Shown here in pieces: positions 49,343 through 57,273 of a stretch of DNA of 64,000 nucleotides. The stretch covers positions 1-64,000 of the forward strand of contig JALSJQ010000034.1 of assembly GCA_026989275.1 (NCBI GenBank). The letters run 5' to 3'. The notes beneath the pieces are model-generated. The model was not told where the DNA came from and did not search any database. It saw only the letters and a list, made by a program, of their open reading frames with translations. The stretch comes from Albidovulum sp. GTDB taxonomy: Bacteria > Pseudomonadota > Alphaproteobacteria > Rhodobacterales > Rhodobacteraceae. Each line of letters opens with the position of its first letter. The stretch's first letter is position 1. A program made the position numbers and the translations under genes.

Positions 49343-50148
49343 CCCGCCCTCCTCTGCTCACGCGCGGCGGCCTGTTGCCAGAAGGGCTTCGGATCGAGCG
49401 CCTCGGCCTCCTCCGGCGTGATCGGAACGAGGCGGAGCCGGTCGGCCGGGGCAAGGAGAAAGGGCCAGCGCCGAGCCGGGTCGAACAGCCGCAAGGGGGT
49501 GGTGGCGATATGATACCATCCCGTCGGCATCGGCACCGAGGTGAGCACCGTCTGGCGGAGCGCGACGATCACCGCCCCGGCCGGTATCGGCCGCAGTTCC
49601 CGCCGACGGGGGACGTCGAAGAGGGCGGGCAACCCGTCGAGATAGGCGCTGCCCGGAGCGAAGCCGAGCATGGTTACCCGCTGACGGGCCGCGGCGTGGC
49701 GGCGGACCACCTCCTCGGGGGACATTCGGAGCATCTCGGCCAGGGGCGCAAGGTCGGGGCCCGCATCACCGCCATAGACCGCCGGGATCTCCCATTCGGC
49801 ACCGGGCCGGGGGCGCGTGCGACGCCAGGCACCTGCGGCGACAAACGCCTCGAGCGCCGCGAGCGCGGCCTCGGCCTTGATCCGGCCGGGATCGAAGAAG
49901 ACGGTGAGCGCGCGGATCGTCGGCACCTGTTCGATGACGGCGGCGGCGAGCGGCGCCAGCGCATGGCCGCTCCCCTCGGCGGTTGCGAGAGCCGCGAAGG
50001 CGGCGGCGAGCGCCCCGTCGAGAGCCAGCACCGCATCGGGTGCGACATCGGGAGAAAGGCTCTCGAAGGCGATATGCACCGCCCCCTCACCCGCAAGGCG
50101 CAGAACCGGTTGCGGCCAGGGATGCCGCTCCTGTTCCTTCCCCGCCAT
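49339..50148 (-). CDS. pxpB: 5-oxoprolinase subunit PxpB
   Basis: 269 residues, KipI/AHS1 family. An N-terminal segment (RLAGEGAVHIAFE, in place of the usual GDxAL start) is followed by IRALTVFFDPGRI and the conserved C-terminal part: IPAVYGGDAGPDL, VTMLGFAPGSAYLDGLP, VPRRRELRPIPAGAVIVA and SVPMPTGWYHIATTPLRLFDP. Start at 50148 follows AAGGAG. First of the three pxp genes. Confidence 0.94.
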   Translation of the reverse strand: MAGKEQERHPWPQPVLRLAGEGAVHIAFESLSPDVAPDAVLALDGALAAAFAALATAEGSGHALAPLAAAVIEQVPTIRALTVFFDPGRIKAEAALAALEAFVAAGAWRRTRPRPGAEWEIPAVYGGDAGPDLAPLAEMLRMSPEEVVRRHAAARQRVTMLGFAPGSAYLDGLPALFDVPRRRELRPIPAGAVIVALRQTVLTSVPMPTGWYHIATTPLRLFDPARRWPFLLAPADRLRLVPITPEEAEALDPKPFWQQAAAREQRRAG

Positions 50149-50602
50149 GCAGCACTCCTTCCGTTTCCTCGACGCCTTCGCGGTGATGGCGCCCCGAACG
50201 CCTCGGGTCAAGCCGACGAAGGGCTGACCAGGGATGAGAGGGGACGTCGCAGCGCGTCCCGCCGCTCCGCCTCGAGATCGAAGGGCACCCGGCCGACCCA
50301 TGCGCGCGGCAGGGGCGGCGGTTCTCGTCTTGCTCGCGGGAGCTCGGACGCGATGGCTCCGGCCGGCCCGGAGGACCGGCCGATGGCCGGTTCCCCGTTC
50401 CTCCGCTCGCCGGCGGCGCTCTGCGCCGTGTGGACACGTCGCCCCGCTCCCGATCGTCGGCTTTCGTCGCCCGACATTCGCCCGTCGCGCATGGTCGGAA
50501 CGTTCCAACGACGAGGGCCCTTCTTCGGCGTGCGGAGACGCCCTCGCCCGGTGCGCGGCCCGGCGGTCGCGTGCGCCCTTTCGCCCCGGGGAAACGCCCG
50601 CT
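50149..50602. other. Gene-free interval kinase/pxpB
   Basis: 454 bp on the pxp strand. No supported ORF. It contains a perfect 10-bp palindrome GGAACGTTCC (50497-50506) and a minus-strand TTGACC (50211-50206) that could be a -35 for pxpB but lacks a good -10. No terminator seen after the kinase gene. Confidence 0.45.
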
Positions 50603-53326
50603 TCAGGCGGCACCCCGGCCGGGCGCCGCGGAAGGGGTGGCGACCGGGGCGGCGACCGGCGGCAGTTCGATGACGAAGCGCGCCCCGGCCCGCCCCGCCT
50701 CGCACCGGATGATGCCGCCGAGCCGCTCGACGATCTCGCGCGAGATCGCGAGGCCGAGCCCGGCGCCGACACCGCCCGTGCCGTCGATGCGGACGAATTT
50801 CTCGAAGATCCGCTCCCGCTCCGCCGGTGCGATGCCCGAACCGTTGTCCTCGAACACGATCCGCACCCGCTCCTGCCCGTCCTCCGCCAGTCGCTCGGCC
50901 CGGATCTCGAGCCGCGGGGCGGCGGCATCGCAATACTTCTCGGCGTTGGAGATGATGTTGATGAAGACCTGGACGAGCCGGTCGGTGTCGGTGTCGAGCA
51001 CGAGATCCGCCGGCACGTCGACGCTCACCTCGAGCCGCCGGTGCCCTTCGGGCAGGGCCGAGGCCACGGCCCGATCGACGAGATCGCCGAGGGCCGCATT
51101 CTCCAGGTGCAGCGTGACCTCGCCACGCTCGAGCACCGAGAGGGCGAGCAGATCGTCGAGAAGCCGGGTGAGGCGCACGCTTTCGGCATGGATGATGCCG
51201 GCAAAACGGCGCATCCGGTCGGGGTCGAGATCGTCGCCCTCCTGCAGGATCTCGGCCAGGGCGCGGATCGACGTCATCGGCGTGCGCAGCTCGTGGGAGA
51301 TCTGCGAGAGGAAGGCGTCCTTCTGCTCGGAGATGCGTTGCAGCGCCTCGTAGGCCTCGCGCAGCTTGGCGGCGGTCTCGGCAAGCTCACGCGACTTTTC
51401 CTCGAGACGGGCCGAATATTCCATGATCTGCACGGTCTCGCCGGCCGCTGCCACCAGATCCTCGAGAGAAACCGCCTCCCCGCCGACGATCTGGCTGACG
51501 AGGGCGTGCGCCGTCGCCGCGCCGACCGAGCCCGCGAGCCGCCGCTCGAGCTCGGCGACGAAGCGCGGCGTCGGCGTCGGCATGCCGTCGGCCCGCCCTT
51601 GGGCGAGGGCGGCGGCGCGGAAGAGCTCGCCCGCCTCCCGGTCGCCGAGAATGCGCCGCGCGAGAAGGAGGAGATCGCCCGAAGCCGCGCGCCCCGAGCC
51701 CCGGCGCAGCCGCTCCTCGCCGCTGCGGAACACCCGCACGAACTCGGCCCCCTGCACGTGCTCGAGCGGCCGGTGCCGGGTCAGGAGCGAGGTCAGCACG
51801 AAGGCGCCGACATTGAACACCATGCTCCAGACGAGCGCGTGGACCAGCGGATCGTCGATGTGGGAGCCGAAGAGGGCATGGGGTCTGAGCCAGGCGATTC
51901 CGAAGGGGCCGTCCTCCCCGACCATGCCGAGCAGCTCCATCTGCCCGAGCGAGGGCAGGAACAGCGTCCACCCCCAGATCAGCGCCCCGAGCGTCAGCCC
52001 CGCGAGGGCGCCGGCCCGGGTGGCGCTTTCCCAGTAGAGCGCACCGATCAGGGAGGGGATGAGCTGGGCGATGCCGACAAAGGCGATGAGCCCCATCGAG
52101 GTCAGCGCCGTCGAGCCGCCGGAAATGCGGTAATAGCCGTAGCCGAGGGCGAGGATCCCCAGGATCGAGAGCCGCCGCGTGAGGAGGAGAAGCTCGCGCA
52201 CGTCGCCGATCTCGGCGCCCCGCATGTGGCGCAGCCCGAGCCAGAGCGGCAGCACGACATGGTTCGAGACCATGGTCGCGAGCGCGATCGTCGCCACGAT
52301 CACCATCGAGGTCGCCGAGGAAAAGCCGCCGAGAAAGGCGAAGAGCGCCAGATCCTCGCGGCCGGCCGCAAGCGGCAGGGTGAGGACGAAGAGATCGGGG
52401 TTGCTCCCCGCGGGCAACAGCCGGAGCCCCGCCGCCGCGATCGGCAGCACGAAGAGCGAGATCAGGAAGAGATACAGCGGAAAGGCCCAGGCGGCGACGG
52501 CGAGGTGGCGTTCGTCGGCATTCTCGACCACCATCACCTGGAACATGCGCGGCAGCGCCAACACCGCGCTCGCAGAAAGGAACAGGATCGCCAGCCAGCG
52601 ATCGCCGAAAGGGTTTCCTTCCGCAAGGCCCGCCTTTCCGATCTGGGCGATGGCCGGACCGGGTCCGCCGCTCATCCCCCAGACGACGAAGACGCCGACC
52701 GCGAGGAGCGCCATCAGCTTGACGACCGCCTCGACGGCGATCGCCATCACCACCCCCTCGTGGCGTTCGTTGGCGTCGATCGAGCGGGTGCCGAAAAGGA
52801 TGGTGAAGAAGGCCAGCCCCGCTGCCACCCACAGCGCGAGCGAATCGGCCGGCGCGGCGTGCGGCCCGGCTCCTTCGCCCGCCATCAGCACCTTGAAGGA
52901 CAGCGTCACCGATTGCAGCTGGAGGGCGATGTAGGGAGTCGTCGCCAAGAGCGTGATGATGGTGACGAGCACCGCCAGCGTCGCGCTCTTGCCATAGCGC
53001 GAGGAGATGAGATCGCCGATCGAGGTCAGCCGGTGCCGGCGGCCGATCCGCACCATCTTGCGCAGGATCCACCACCAGGCGAAGAACACCAGCGACGGGC
53101 CGAGATAGATCGCGAGGAATTCGAGACCGCCGCGCACCGCCCCGCCGACGGCGCCGTAGAAGGTCCAGGCAGTGCAGTAGATCGAGAGCGACAGCGTATA
53201 GACCCAGGCCGAGCGCAGCCAGCCGAGCCGCCCTTCCCGCGCTCCCCGTTCGGCGAACCATGCGACGAGAAAGAGAAAGACGACATAGCCGAGCGCGACC
53301 GCCGCCAGCAGGTCGAAGCGCATCAT
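50603..53326 (-). CDS. SLC5 transporter-histidine kinase hybrid (CbrA/CrbS-like)
   Basis: 907 residues. Residues 1 to about 490 form a sodium:solute symporter (SLC5) module with some 13 helices (SIYCTAWTFYGAVGGAVRGG, SIGDLISSRYGKSATLAV, FLGGFSSATSMVIVATIAL). A STAC-like linker (about 520-620) and a coiled coil follow. The kinase core has the H-box SHELRTPMTSI with His about 678, an N-box (NIISNAEKY), DNGSGIAP and GVGAGLGLAIS. No PAS domain is apparent. CrbS/CbrA relatives control acetate and amino-acid use; acs is in the divergent operon here. It overlaps the small membrane gene by 4 bp. Confidence 0.92.
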   Translation of the reverse strand: MMRFDLLAAVALGYVVFLFLVAWFAERGAREGRLGWLRSAWVYTLSLSIYCTAWTFYGAVGGAVRGGLEFLAIYLGPSLVFFAWWWILRKMVRIGRRHRLTSIGDLISSRYGKSATLAVLVTIITLLATTPYIALQLQSVTLSFKVLMAGEGAGPHAAPADSLALWVAAGLAFFTILFGTRSIDANERHEGVVMAIAVEAVVKLMALLAVGVFVVWGMSGGPGPAIAQIGKAGLAEGNPFGDRWLAILFLSASAVLALPRMFQVMVVENADERHLAVAAWAFPLYLFLISLFVLPIAAAGLRLLPAGSNPDLFVLTLPLAAGREDLALFAFLGGFSSATSMVIVATIALATMVSNHVVLPLWLGLRHMRGAEIGDVRELLLLTRRLSILGILALGYGYYRISGGSTALTSMGLIAFVGIAQLIPSLIGALYWESATRAGALAGLTLGALIWGWTLFLPSLGQMELLGMVGEDGPFGIAWLRPHALFGSHIDDPLVHALVWSMVFNVGAFVLTSLLTRHRPLEHVQGAEFVRVFRSGEERLRRGSGRAASGDLLLLARRILGDREAGELFRAAALAQGRADGMPTPTPRFVAELERRLAGSVGAATAHALVSQIVGGEAVSLEDLVAAAGETVQIMEYSARLEEKSRELAETAAKLREAYEALQRISEQKDAFLSQISHELRTPMTSIRALAEILQEGDDLDPDRMRRFAGIIHAESVRLTRLLDDLLALSVLERGEVTLHLENAALGDLVDRAVASALPEGHRRLEVSVDVPADLVLDTDTDRLVQVFINIISNAEKYCDAAAPRLEIRAERLAEDGQERVRIVFEDNGSGIAPAERERIFEKFVRIDGTGGVGAGLGLAISREIVERLGGIIRCEAGRAGARFVIELPPVAAPVATPSAAPGRGAA

Positions 53327-53679
53327 CGCTCACCCGTTCCCGAACCTGCCCGCTCCGCCCGCTCGGCGGACCGCGAACGTGCGGGCAACCCGTCCTCCTC
53401 GGCGGAAAGGCGGATCAGCGGCCGGGCGAGCAGCATCGTCGGGACGATGAGCAGGAACCAGCCCGTGAAGATGGTGGCGGCGTCGATCCAGATCGCGCGC
53501 GGATCGCCATCGGCCACGAAGAGCCGCGCCGGCGGCCAGGCGAAGACCGTGAGTCCGACGAGCGGCACCAGAGCCGCGGCCGAGCGCAGCTGCCGACGGC
53601 GCACCTCGCGATGCAGCGCGGCCCGCTGGCCGCCCTCCCCGCCCTGCAGGCGGCCGGCGCTCTCCTCCTCCCGCTTCAT
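53323..53679 (-). CDS. Small two-TM membrane protein in kinase operon
   Basis: 118 residues. A basic N-terminus (EVRRRQLRS) is followed by two helices (about SAAALVPLVGLTVFAWPPA and AATIFTGWFLLIVPTMLLA) and a charged C-terminal tail. The plan resembles small membrane companions of SLC5 symporters, although I cannot confirm a family. The ATG at 53679 overlaps the response-regulator stop, and its own stop overlaps the kinase start, both by 4 bp. That makes it the middle cistron of a strictly coupled trio and a likely accessory subunit of the kinase. Confidence 0.72.
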   Translation of the reverse strand: MKREEESAGRLQGGEGGQRAALHREVRRRQLRSAAALVPLVGLTVFAWPPARLFVADGDPRAIWIDAATIFTGWFLLIVPTMLLARPLIRLSAEEDGLPARSRSAERAERAGSGTGER

Positions 53680-54122
53680 CCTTCCGTCTCCTCGCCCGCC
53701 CCTTCCAGCATCATCCGCACCGTGCCCACGAGCTCGAGATTGGAGAAGGGCTTGGTCATGAAGCGATCGACCCCGAGCGCAGCGGCCCGCTCCCGGTCGC
53801 GCTCCTGACCGCGCGCGGTGAGCATCAGAACCTGCGTGCCGGCGAGCGTGGGATCGGCCTTGATGTCGCGCAGGATGTCATAGCCCGAACGGCCCGGCAG
53901 CATCAGGTCGAGAATGACGATGTCGGGCCGCACGCGGCGAACGGCATTGATGGCCGCGGCGCCGTCGGTAACGACCTCCACCTGCCAGCCTTCGCGTTCG
54001 AACAGGAAGGAAATCGCCTCGGCAATCGCCATTTCGTCCTCGACAAGGCAGAGGCGGGCAGGCTCGCCCCTCCCGGTCCCGTTCTCCGCCCGCTCCTGCC
54101 GGTGCCGGTCTTCCTCGCCCAT
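53676..54122 (-). CDS. Single-domain response regulator
   Basis: 148 residues: a CheY-like receiver and nothing else. The acid pocket is LCLVEDEM, phosphoacceptor Asp72 is in IVILDLMLPG, Thr102 is in MLTARG and Lys124 in FMTKPFS. An N-terminal 20 residues are polar and disordered. No DNA-binding domain is present, unlike LuxR-type CrbR, so output must pass through another protein. The start at 54122 follows GGGAGG. It is coupled (4 bp) to the small membrane gene and kinase, and lies 79 bp after the ScfR gene. Confidence 0.92.
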   Translation of the reverse strand: MGEEDRHRQERAENGTGRGEPARLCLVEDEMAIAEAISFLFEREGWQVEVVTDGAAAINAVRRVRPDIVILDLMLPGRSGYDILRDIKADPTLAGTQVLMLTARGQERDRERAAALGVDRFMTKPFSNLELVGTVRMMLEGAGEETEG

Positions 54123-54201
54123 GCACGCCTCCCTCGCAGCCCCGGGCCCGTTCTTCCGACCGGGCGACGCCTGCACAGGCTAGTGATGCGGCCCCGGCCG
54201 G

Positions 54202-55623
54202 TCAATCCGGCGCGCCGGACGCGCTCTCGGGGACGGGTGGCGCGAAGAAGGCGGGCTCGCGGCGCTCGGGGCAGCTCGCGCGGCGACAGAGGCGGCATGA
54301 GGCCCCGACCACGAGCTGCCTGCCGGCCGCGGAACCTCCGCCGTGTCCGGCATCGTGCCGGATCTGCCGCACGAGCTGCCAGGAGATCCGCCGCGCCACC
54401 CCCTCGGCACCGCGGCGGATCTCGACCGCGGTCCAGGCCTCGATCGGGGTGCCGCGGTCGGTCAGGAGCCGATGATGCCCGATCTCGTCGGCCCTGGCGC
54501 GGAAAACCGGCCAGAGCGCGCAGGCGGCCCTGAGACGCGGCAGGGTGAGCCCTTCCCCCTGGTGGCGCCACAGCACCACTCCGGCGCGGTCGAAGGCCAC
54601 GAGGCCGAGCTCCCGCATGGGCCCGTCCCCCTCTTTCGCGCCGAGCGCGACCAGGCGGCGAAAGAGCCGCGCCGGTGCCACGTCGAGCCGCGCACAGAGC
54701 ACCGCCGGATCGAGCCCGACCGCCTCGAGGGCCGCCGCGAGACCGGAGAGCGGCAGCGCCGCGGCGTCCTCGGCCAGCAGCTCTAGCGCGGCATGAAGGA
54801 GCGGGCGCGCTTCGGCCGAAAGCTCTGCCCCGAGCGCGCCGGCCACCTCCCGCGCTGCGGCCCGAGCCGCGGCCGAGCTGGCATTGCCCGCCGCCTCGAT
54901 GGCGGGGAAATGGTGATCGTGCCGCGCCAGCAGCACCATCACCTCCTCGCGCGGCGTGGTCGCCTCGAGCGGGCGGTCGAGGCGGCTGCGGTCGAAATGC
55001 TCGAGCAGGGCCCGGGCCCGGTCGGCCGTCCGTCGCGCCTCGACGGAAAGGTTGAAGCGGAACCGTTCGATCTCGGCCGGCGCCAGTTCCGGGGTGCGGG
55101 CGAGGATGTCGGCGCTGGCCTGCACCGCCGTCACCGAGGAGAGGAGCGCATGGAGCGTGTCCGCGAGATAGGGATCCCCGGAAAGGCGGTCGGCGAGAAT
55201 GGCAAGCCGGGCCTCGAGCGCCTCGATTTCGCGCCCCTGTTCGATGACGAGCCGCGCCCAGCCGGGATATTCGGCGACGAGCCGCTCCGCATGGGCGATC
55301 TCCGGCCGGGGCGGATCGGCCGGGCGGTGGCGCGCCGCGAGCGTGGCCAGAACCTCGGCCCAGTCGGCGCCCGTCCGCACTCCGAGAAGCTGCGCCGGGG
55401 CCATGTCGAGCGCGGCGGCAAGGCGCTCCAGCAGCGCCTTCGGCGCCTTGCGGCGGCCGTTCTCGATCAGGCTGAGATAGGCGGGGGAGATGCCGATCCG
55501 GGCCGCCAGCGCCTTCTGGTCAAGCCCGAGCGTGCGCCGCCGGGCACGGATCCGACGGCCGGTCTCGCGCGGATCCGCCCCCTCCCGGCCGCTCGGCGCC
55601 TCCCCCGTCTCCCTTTCCCGCAT
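54202..55623 (-). CDS. ScfR-family short-chain acyl-CoA transcriptional regulator
   Basis: 473 residues. An XRE helix-turn-helix (GRRIRARRRTLGLDQKALAARIGI to LSLIENGRRKAPKALLERL, about 23-75) leads into the long helical effector domain and a C-terminal DUF2083-type Cys cluster (GASCRLCRRASCPERREP). RamB, PrpR and MccR in this family sense short acyl-CoAs and govern acetate or propionate genes. I place the start at 55623 because GGGGGATCGG precedes it; ATG 55635 and GTG 55638 are also in frame. It is divergent from the transporter-acs operon, which I infer it controls. Confidence 0.9.
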   Translation of the reverse strand: MRERETGEAPSGREGADPRETGRRIRARRRTLGLDQKALAARIGISPAYLSLIENGRRKAPKALLERLAAALDMAPAQLLGVRTGADWAEVLATLAARHRPADPPRPEIAHAERLVAEYPGWARLVIEQGREIEALEARLAILADRLSGDPYLADTLHALLSSVTAVQASADILARTPELAPAEIERFRFNLSVEARRTADRARALLEHFDRSRLDRPLEATTPREEVMVLLARHDHHFPAIEAAGNASSAAARAAAREVAGALGAELSAEARPLLHAALELLAEDAAALPLSGLAAALEAVGLDPAVLCARLDVAPARLFRRLVALGAKEGDGPMRELGLVAFDRAGVVLWRHQGEGLTLPRLRAACALWPVFRARADEIGHHRLLTDRGTPIEAWTAVEIRRGAEGVARRISWQLVRQIRHDAGHGGGSAAGRQLVVGASCRLCRRASCPERREPAFFAPPVPESASGAPD

Positions 55624-55640
55624 CCGATCCCCCATCACGC

Positions 55641-55692
55641 AACTTTACATAAGTTTACAATAATTTCCCCTATGTGAAAGGAGTATTTACAA
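55641..55692. promoter_or_regulatory. Phased TTTACA repeats, candidate ScfR operator
   Basis: Three copies of TTTACA(A/T) begin at 55644, 55654 and 55686, spaced 10 and 32 bp (one and three helical turns). The first lies in an inverted repeat AACTT-N5-AAGTT (55641-55655). The block is strikingly AT-rich for this genome, and sits within 20-70 bp of the scfR start and about 120-170 bp from the transporter operon start. On the minus strand a possible -10 (TAAACT, 55657-55652) overlaps the repeats, which would allow autoregulation. Confidence 0.5.
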
Positions 55693-55719
55693 TTCTGTCA
55701 CGGGGGTAGCAATCGAATC

Positions 55720-55749
55720 TTGTCCTGTCCGGTGGCGCGGTCGCATATT
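55720..55749 (+). promoter_or_regulatory. Candidate promoter of the transporter-acs operon
   Basis: TTGTCC (55720-55725), an 18-bp spacer and CATATT (55744-55749), about 65 bp before the substrate-binding-protein ATG. Each hexamer matches the consensus at four of six places. The third TTTACA repeat would lie about 30 bp upstream of this -35, an activator-like position. Confidence 0.3.
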
Positions 55750-55813
55750 CGTCCTGCCCCATGGGCCCCTTCGTTCGGGAGGCGAAGGGCAGATGGATAC
55801 TAGGGAGGACATC

Positions 55814-57163
55814 ATGACCAAGCTTCACCTGACCCGCCGCGGGGTCATCAAGGCCGGTGCGGCCACCGGCGCAGGCCTCGCGATGCCGACGATCTTCGTG
55901 AAGGGCGCAGCCGCCTACACCAACGAGCCGAAGGGTTCGGAAGTCGTCTTCGGCTTCAACGTGCCCCAGACCGGCGCCTATGCCGACGAGGGCGCCGACG
56001 AGCTGCGCGCCTACAAGCTCGCCGTCGAGCACATCAACGGCGAGGGTGACGGCGGCATGCTCAACACCTTCTCGTCGAAGGCCCTCAAGGGCAACGGCGT
56101 GCTCGGCAAGAAGGTCACCTACGTGACCGGCGACACCCAGACCAAGTCCGACGCGGCCCGTGCCTCGGCCCGTTCGATGATCGAGAAGGACGGCGCCATC
56201 ATGATCACCGGCGGCTCGTCCTCGGGCGTGGCGATCGCGGTGCAGTCCCTCTGCCAGGAGGCCGGCGTGATCTTCATGGCCGCGCTCACCCACTCGAACG
56301 ACACCACCGGCAAGGACAAGAAGAAGCACGGCTTCCGCCACTTCTTCAACGCCTACATGTCGGGCGCCGCGCTCGGCCCGGTGCTGGCCGAGGCCTATGG
56401 CAAGGATCGTCGCGCCTATCACCTCACGGCCGACTACACCTGGGGCTACACCCAGGAAGCCTCGATGAAGTATTTCACCGAGAAGGAAGGCTGGGAGACG
56501 GTCGCCACCGTGCGCACGCCGCTCGGTGCCGGCGACTTCTCGAGCTACATCGCCCCGGTGCTCAACTCGGGGGCCGACGTGCTCATTCTCAACCATTACG
56601 GCCGCGACATGGTCAACTCGCTGACCCAGGCGGTGCAGTTCGGCCTGCGCGACAAGATCGTCAACGGCAAGCAGTTCGAGATCGTCGTGCCGCTCTATTC
56701 GCGCCTCATGGCCCAGGGCGCCGGTGACGCGGTGAAGGGCATCTTCGGCTCCCAGAACTGGAACTGGCAGCTGCAGAAGGACGACGCGGCCTCGCGGGCC
56801 TTCGTCAAGTCCTTCGGCGAGAAATACGGCTTCCCGCCGAGCCAGGCGGCGCATGTGGCCTATGTCCAGACCATCCTCTATGCCGACGCCGTCGAGCGGG
56901 CGGGCTCGTTCCACCCCTGCGCGGTGATCGAGGCCCTCGAAGGCTACAAGTTCGACGGTCTGGGCAACGGTCCGGTCGAGTATCGCGCCGCCGACCACCA
57001 GTGCTTCAAGGACGTGCTCGTGGTGCGCGGCAACGAGAACCCGACCTCGCAATACGACCTGCTCGAGGTCTATGCCAAGACGCCGCGGGCGAAGGTCGAA
57101 TACGCCCCCGACAACGAGTTCTTCGCCGGCGGCGCGCTCGGCGAGTGCAACCCGGGCAAGTAA
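55814..57163 (+). CDS. Tat-exported substrate-binding protein (HAAT family)
   Basis: 449 residues. A twin-arginine signal (LTRRGVIKAGAATGAGLAMP) is followed by a periplasmic-binding fold of the LivJ/urea type (VVFGFNVPQTGAYADEGADE, ITGGSSSGVAIAVQSLCQEAG, FRHFFNAYMSGAALGP, DYTWGYTQEASMKYF). No lipobox, so it is soluble. The ligand is not readable, but the pocket is of the branched-chain amino acid / aromatic or short acid type, and the acs partner suggests a carboxylate. ATG 55814 follows GGGAGG. A strong hairpin follows the stop. Confidence 0.9.
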   Translation: MTKLHLTRRGVIKAGAATGAGLAMPTIFVKGAAAYTNEPKGSEVVFGFNVPQTGAYADEGADELRAYKLAVEHINGEGDGGMLNTFSSKALKGNGVLGKKVTYVTGDTQTKSDAARASARSMIEKDGAIMITGGSSSGVAIAVQSLCQEAGVIFMAALTHSNDTTGKDKKKHGFRHFFNAYMSGAALGPVLAEAYGKDRRAYHLTADYTWGYTQEASMKYFTEKEGWETVATVRTPLGAGDFSSYIAPVLNSGADVLILNHYGRDMVNSLTQAVQFGLRDKIVNGKQFEIVVPLYSRLMAQGAGDAVKGIFGSQNWNWQLQKDDAASRAFVKSFGEKYGFPPSQAAHVAYVQTILYADAVERAGSFHPCAVIEALEGYKFDGLGNGPVEYRAADHQCFKDVLVVRGNENPTSQYDLLEVYAKTPRAKVEYAPDNEFFAGGALGECNPGK

Positions 57164-57178
57164 CCCCTTCCGACAGAC

Positions 57179-57210
57179 GCGGAGCCGGCTCGGGCCGGCT
57201 CCGCTTCCTT
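57179..57210 (+). terminator. Strong hairpin after SBP gene (partial terminator)
   Basis: Perfect 11-bp stem GCGGAGCCGGC / GCCGGCTCCGC with loop TCGG, followed by TTCCTT. It lies 16 bp after the SBP stop and 64 bp before livH. A leaky terminator here would give the binding protein more transcript than the permease, a known arrangement in ABC operons. Confidence 0.7.
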
Positions 57211-57273
57211 GCCGTCGTCTCCTGCTCCGGCAGGGCGGCGGTGCGCTGCCGCAACCCATGATGGGCTGACACC

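Noticed and set aside
50234-53761. Long open frame antisense to the SLC5 histidine kinase
   Set aside because: Shadow of a GC-rich gene; Arg/Asp/His-rich low-complexity translation without a motif.
55641-55692. TTTACA repeats considered as an origin or iteron array
   Set aside because: Only three copies, no DnaA boxes or replication genes, and placement between divergent regulator and operon fits an operator better.
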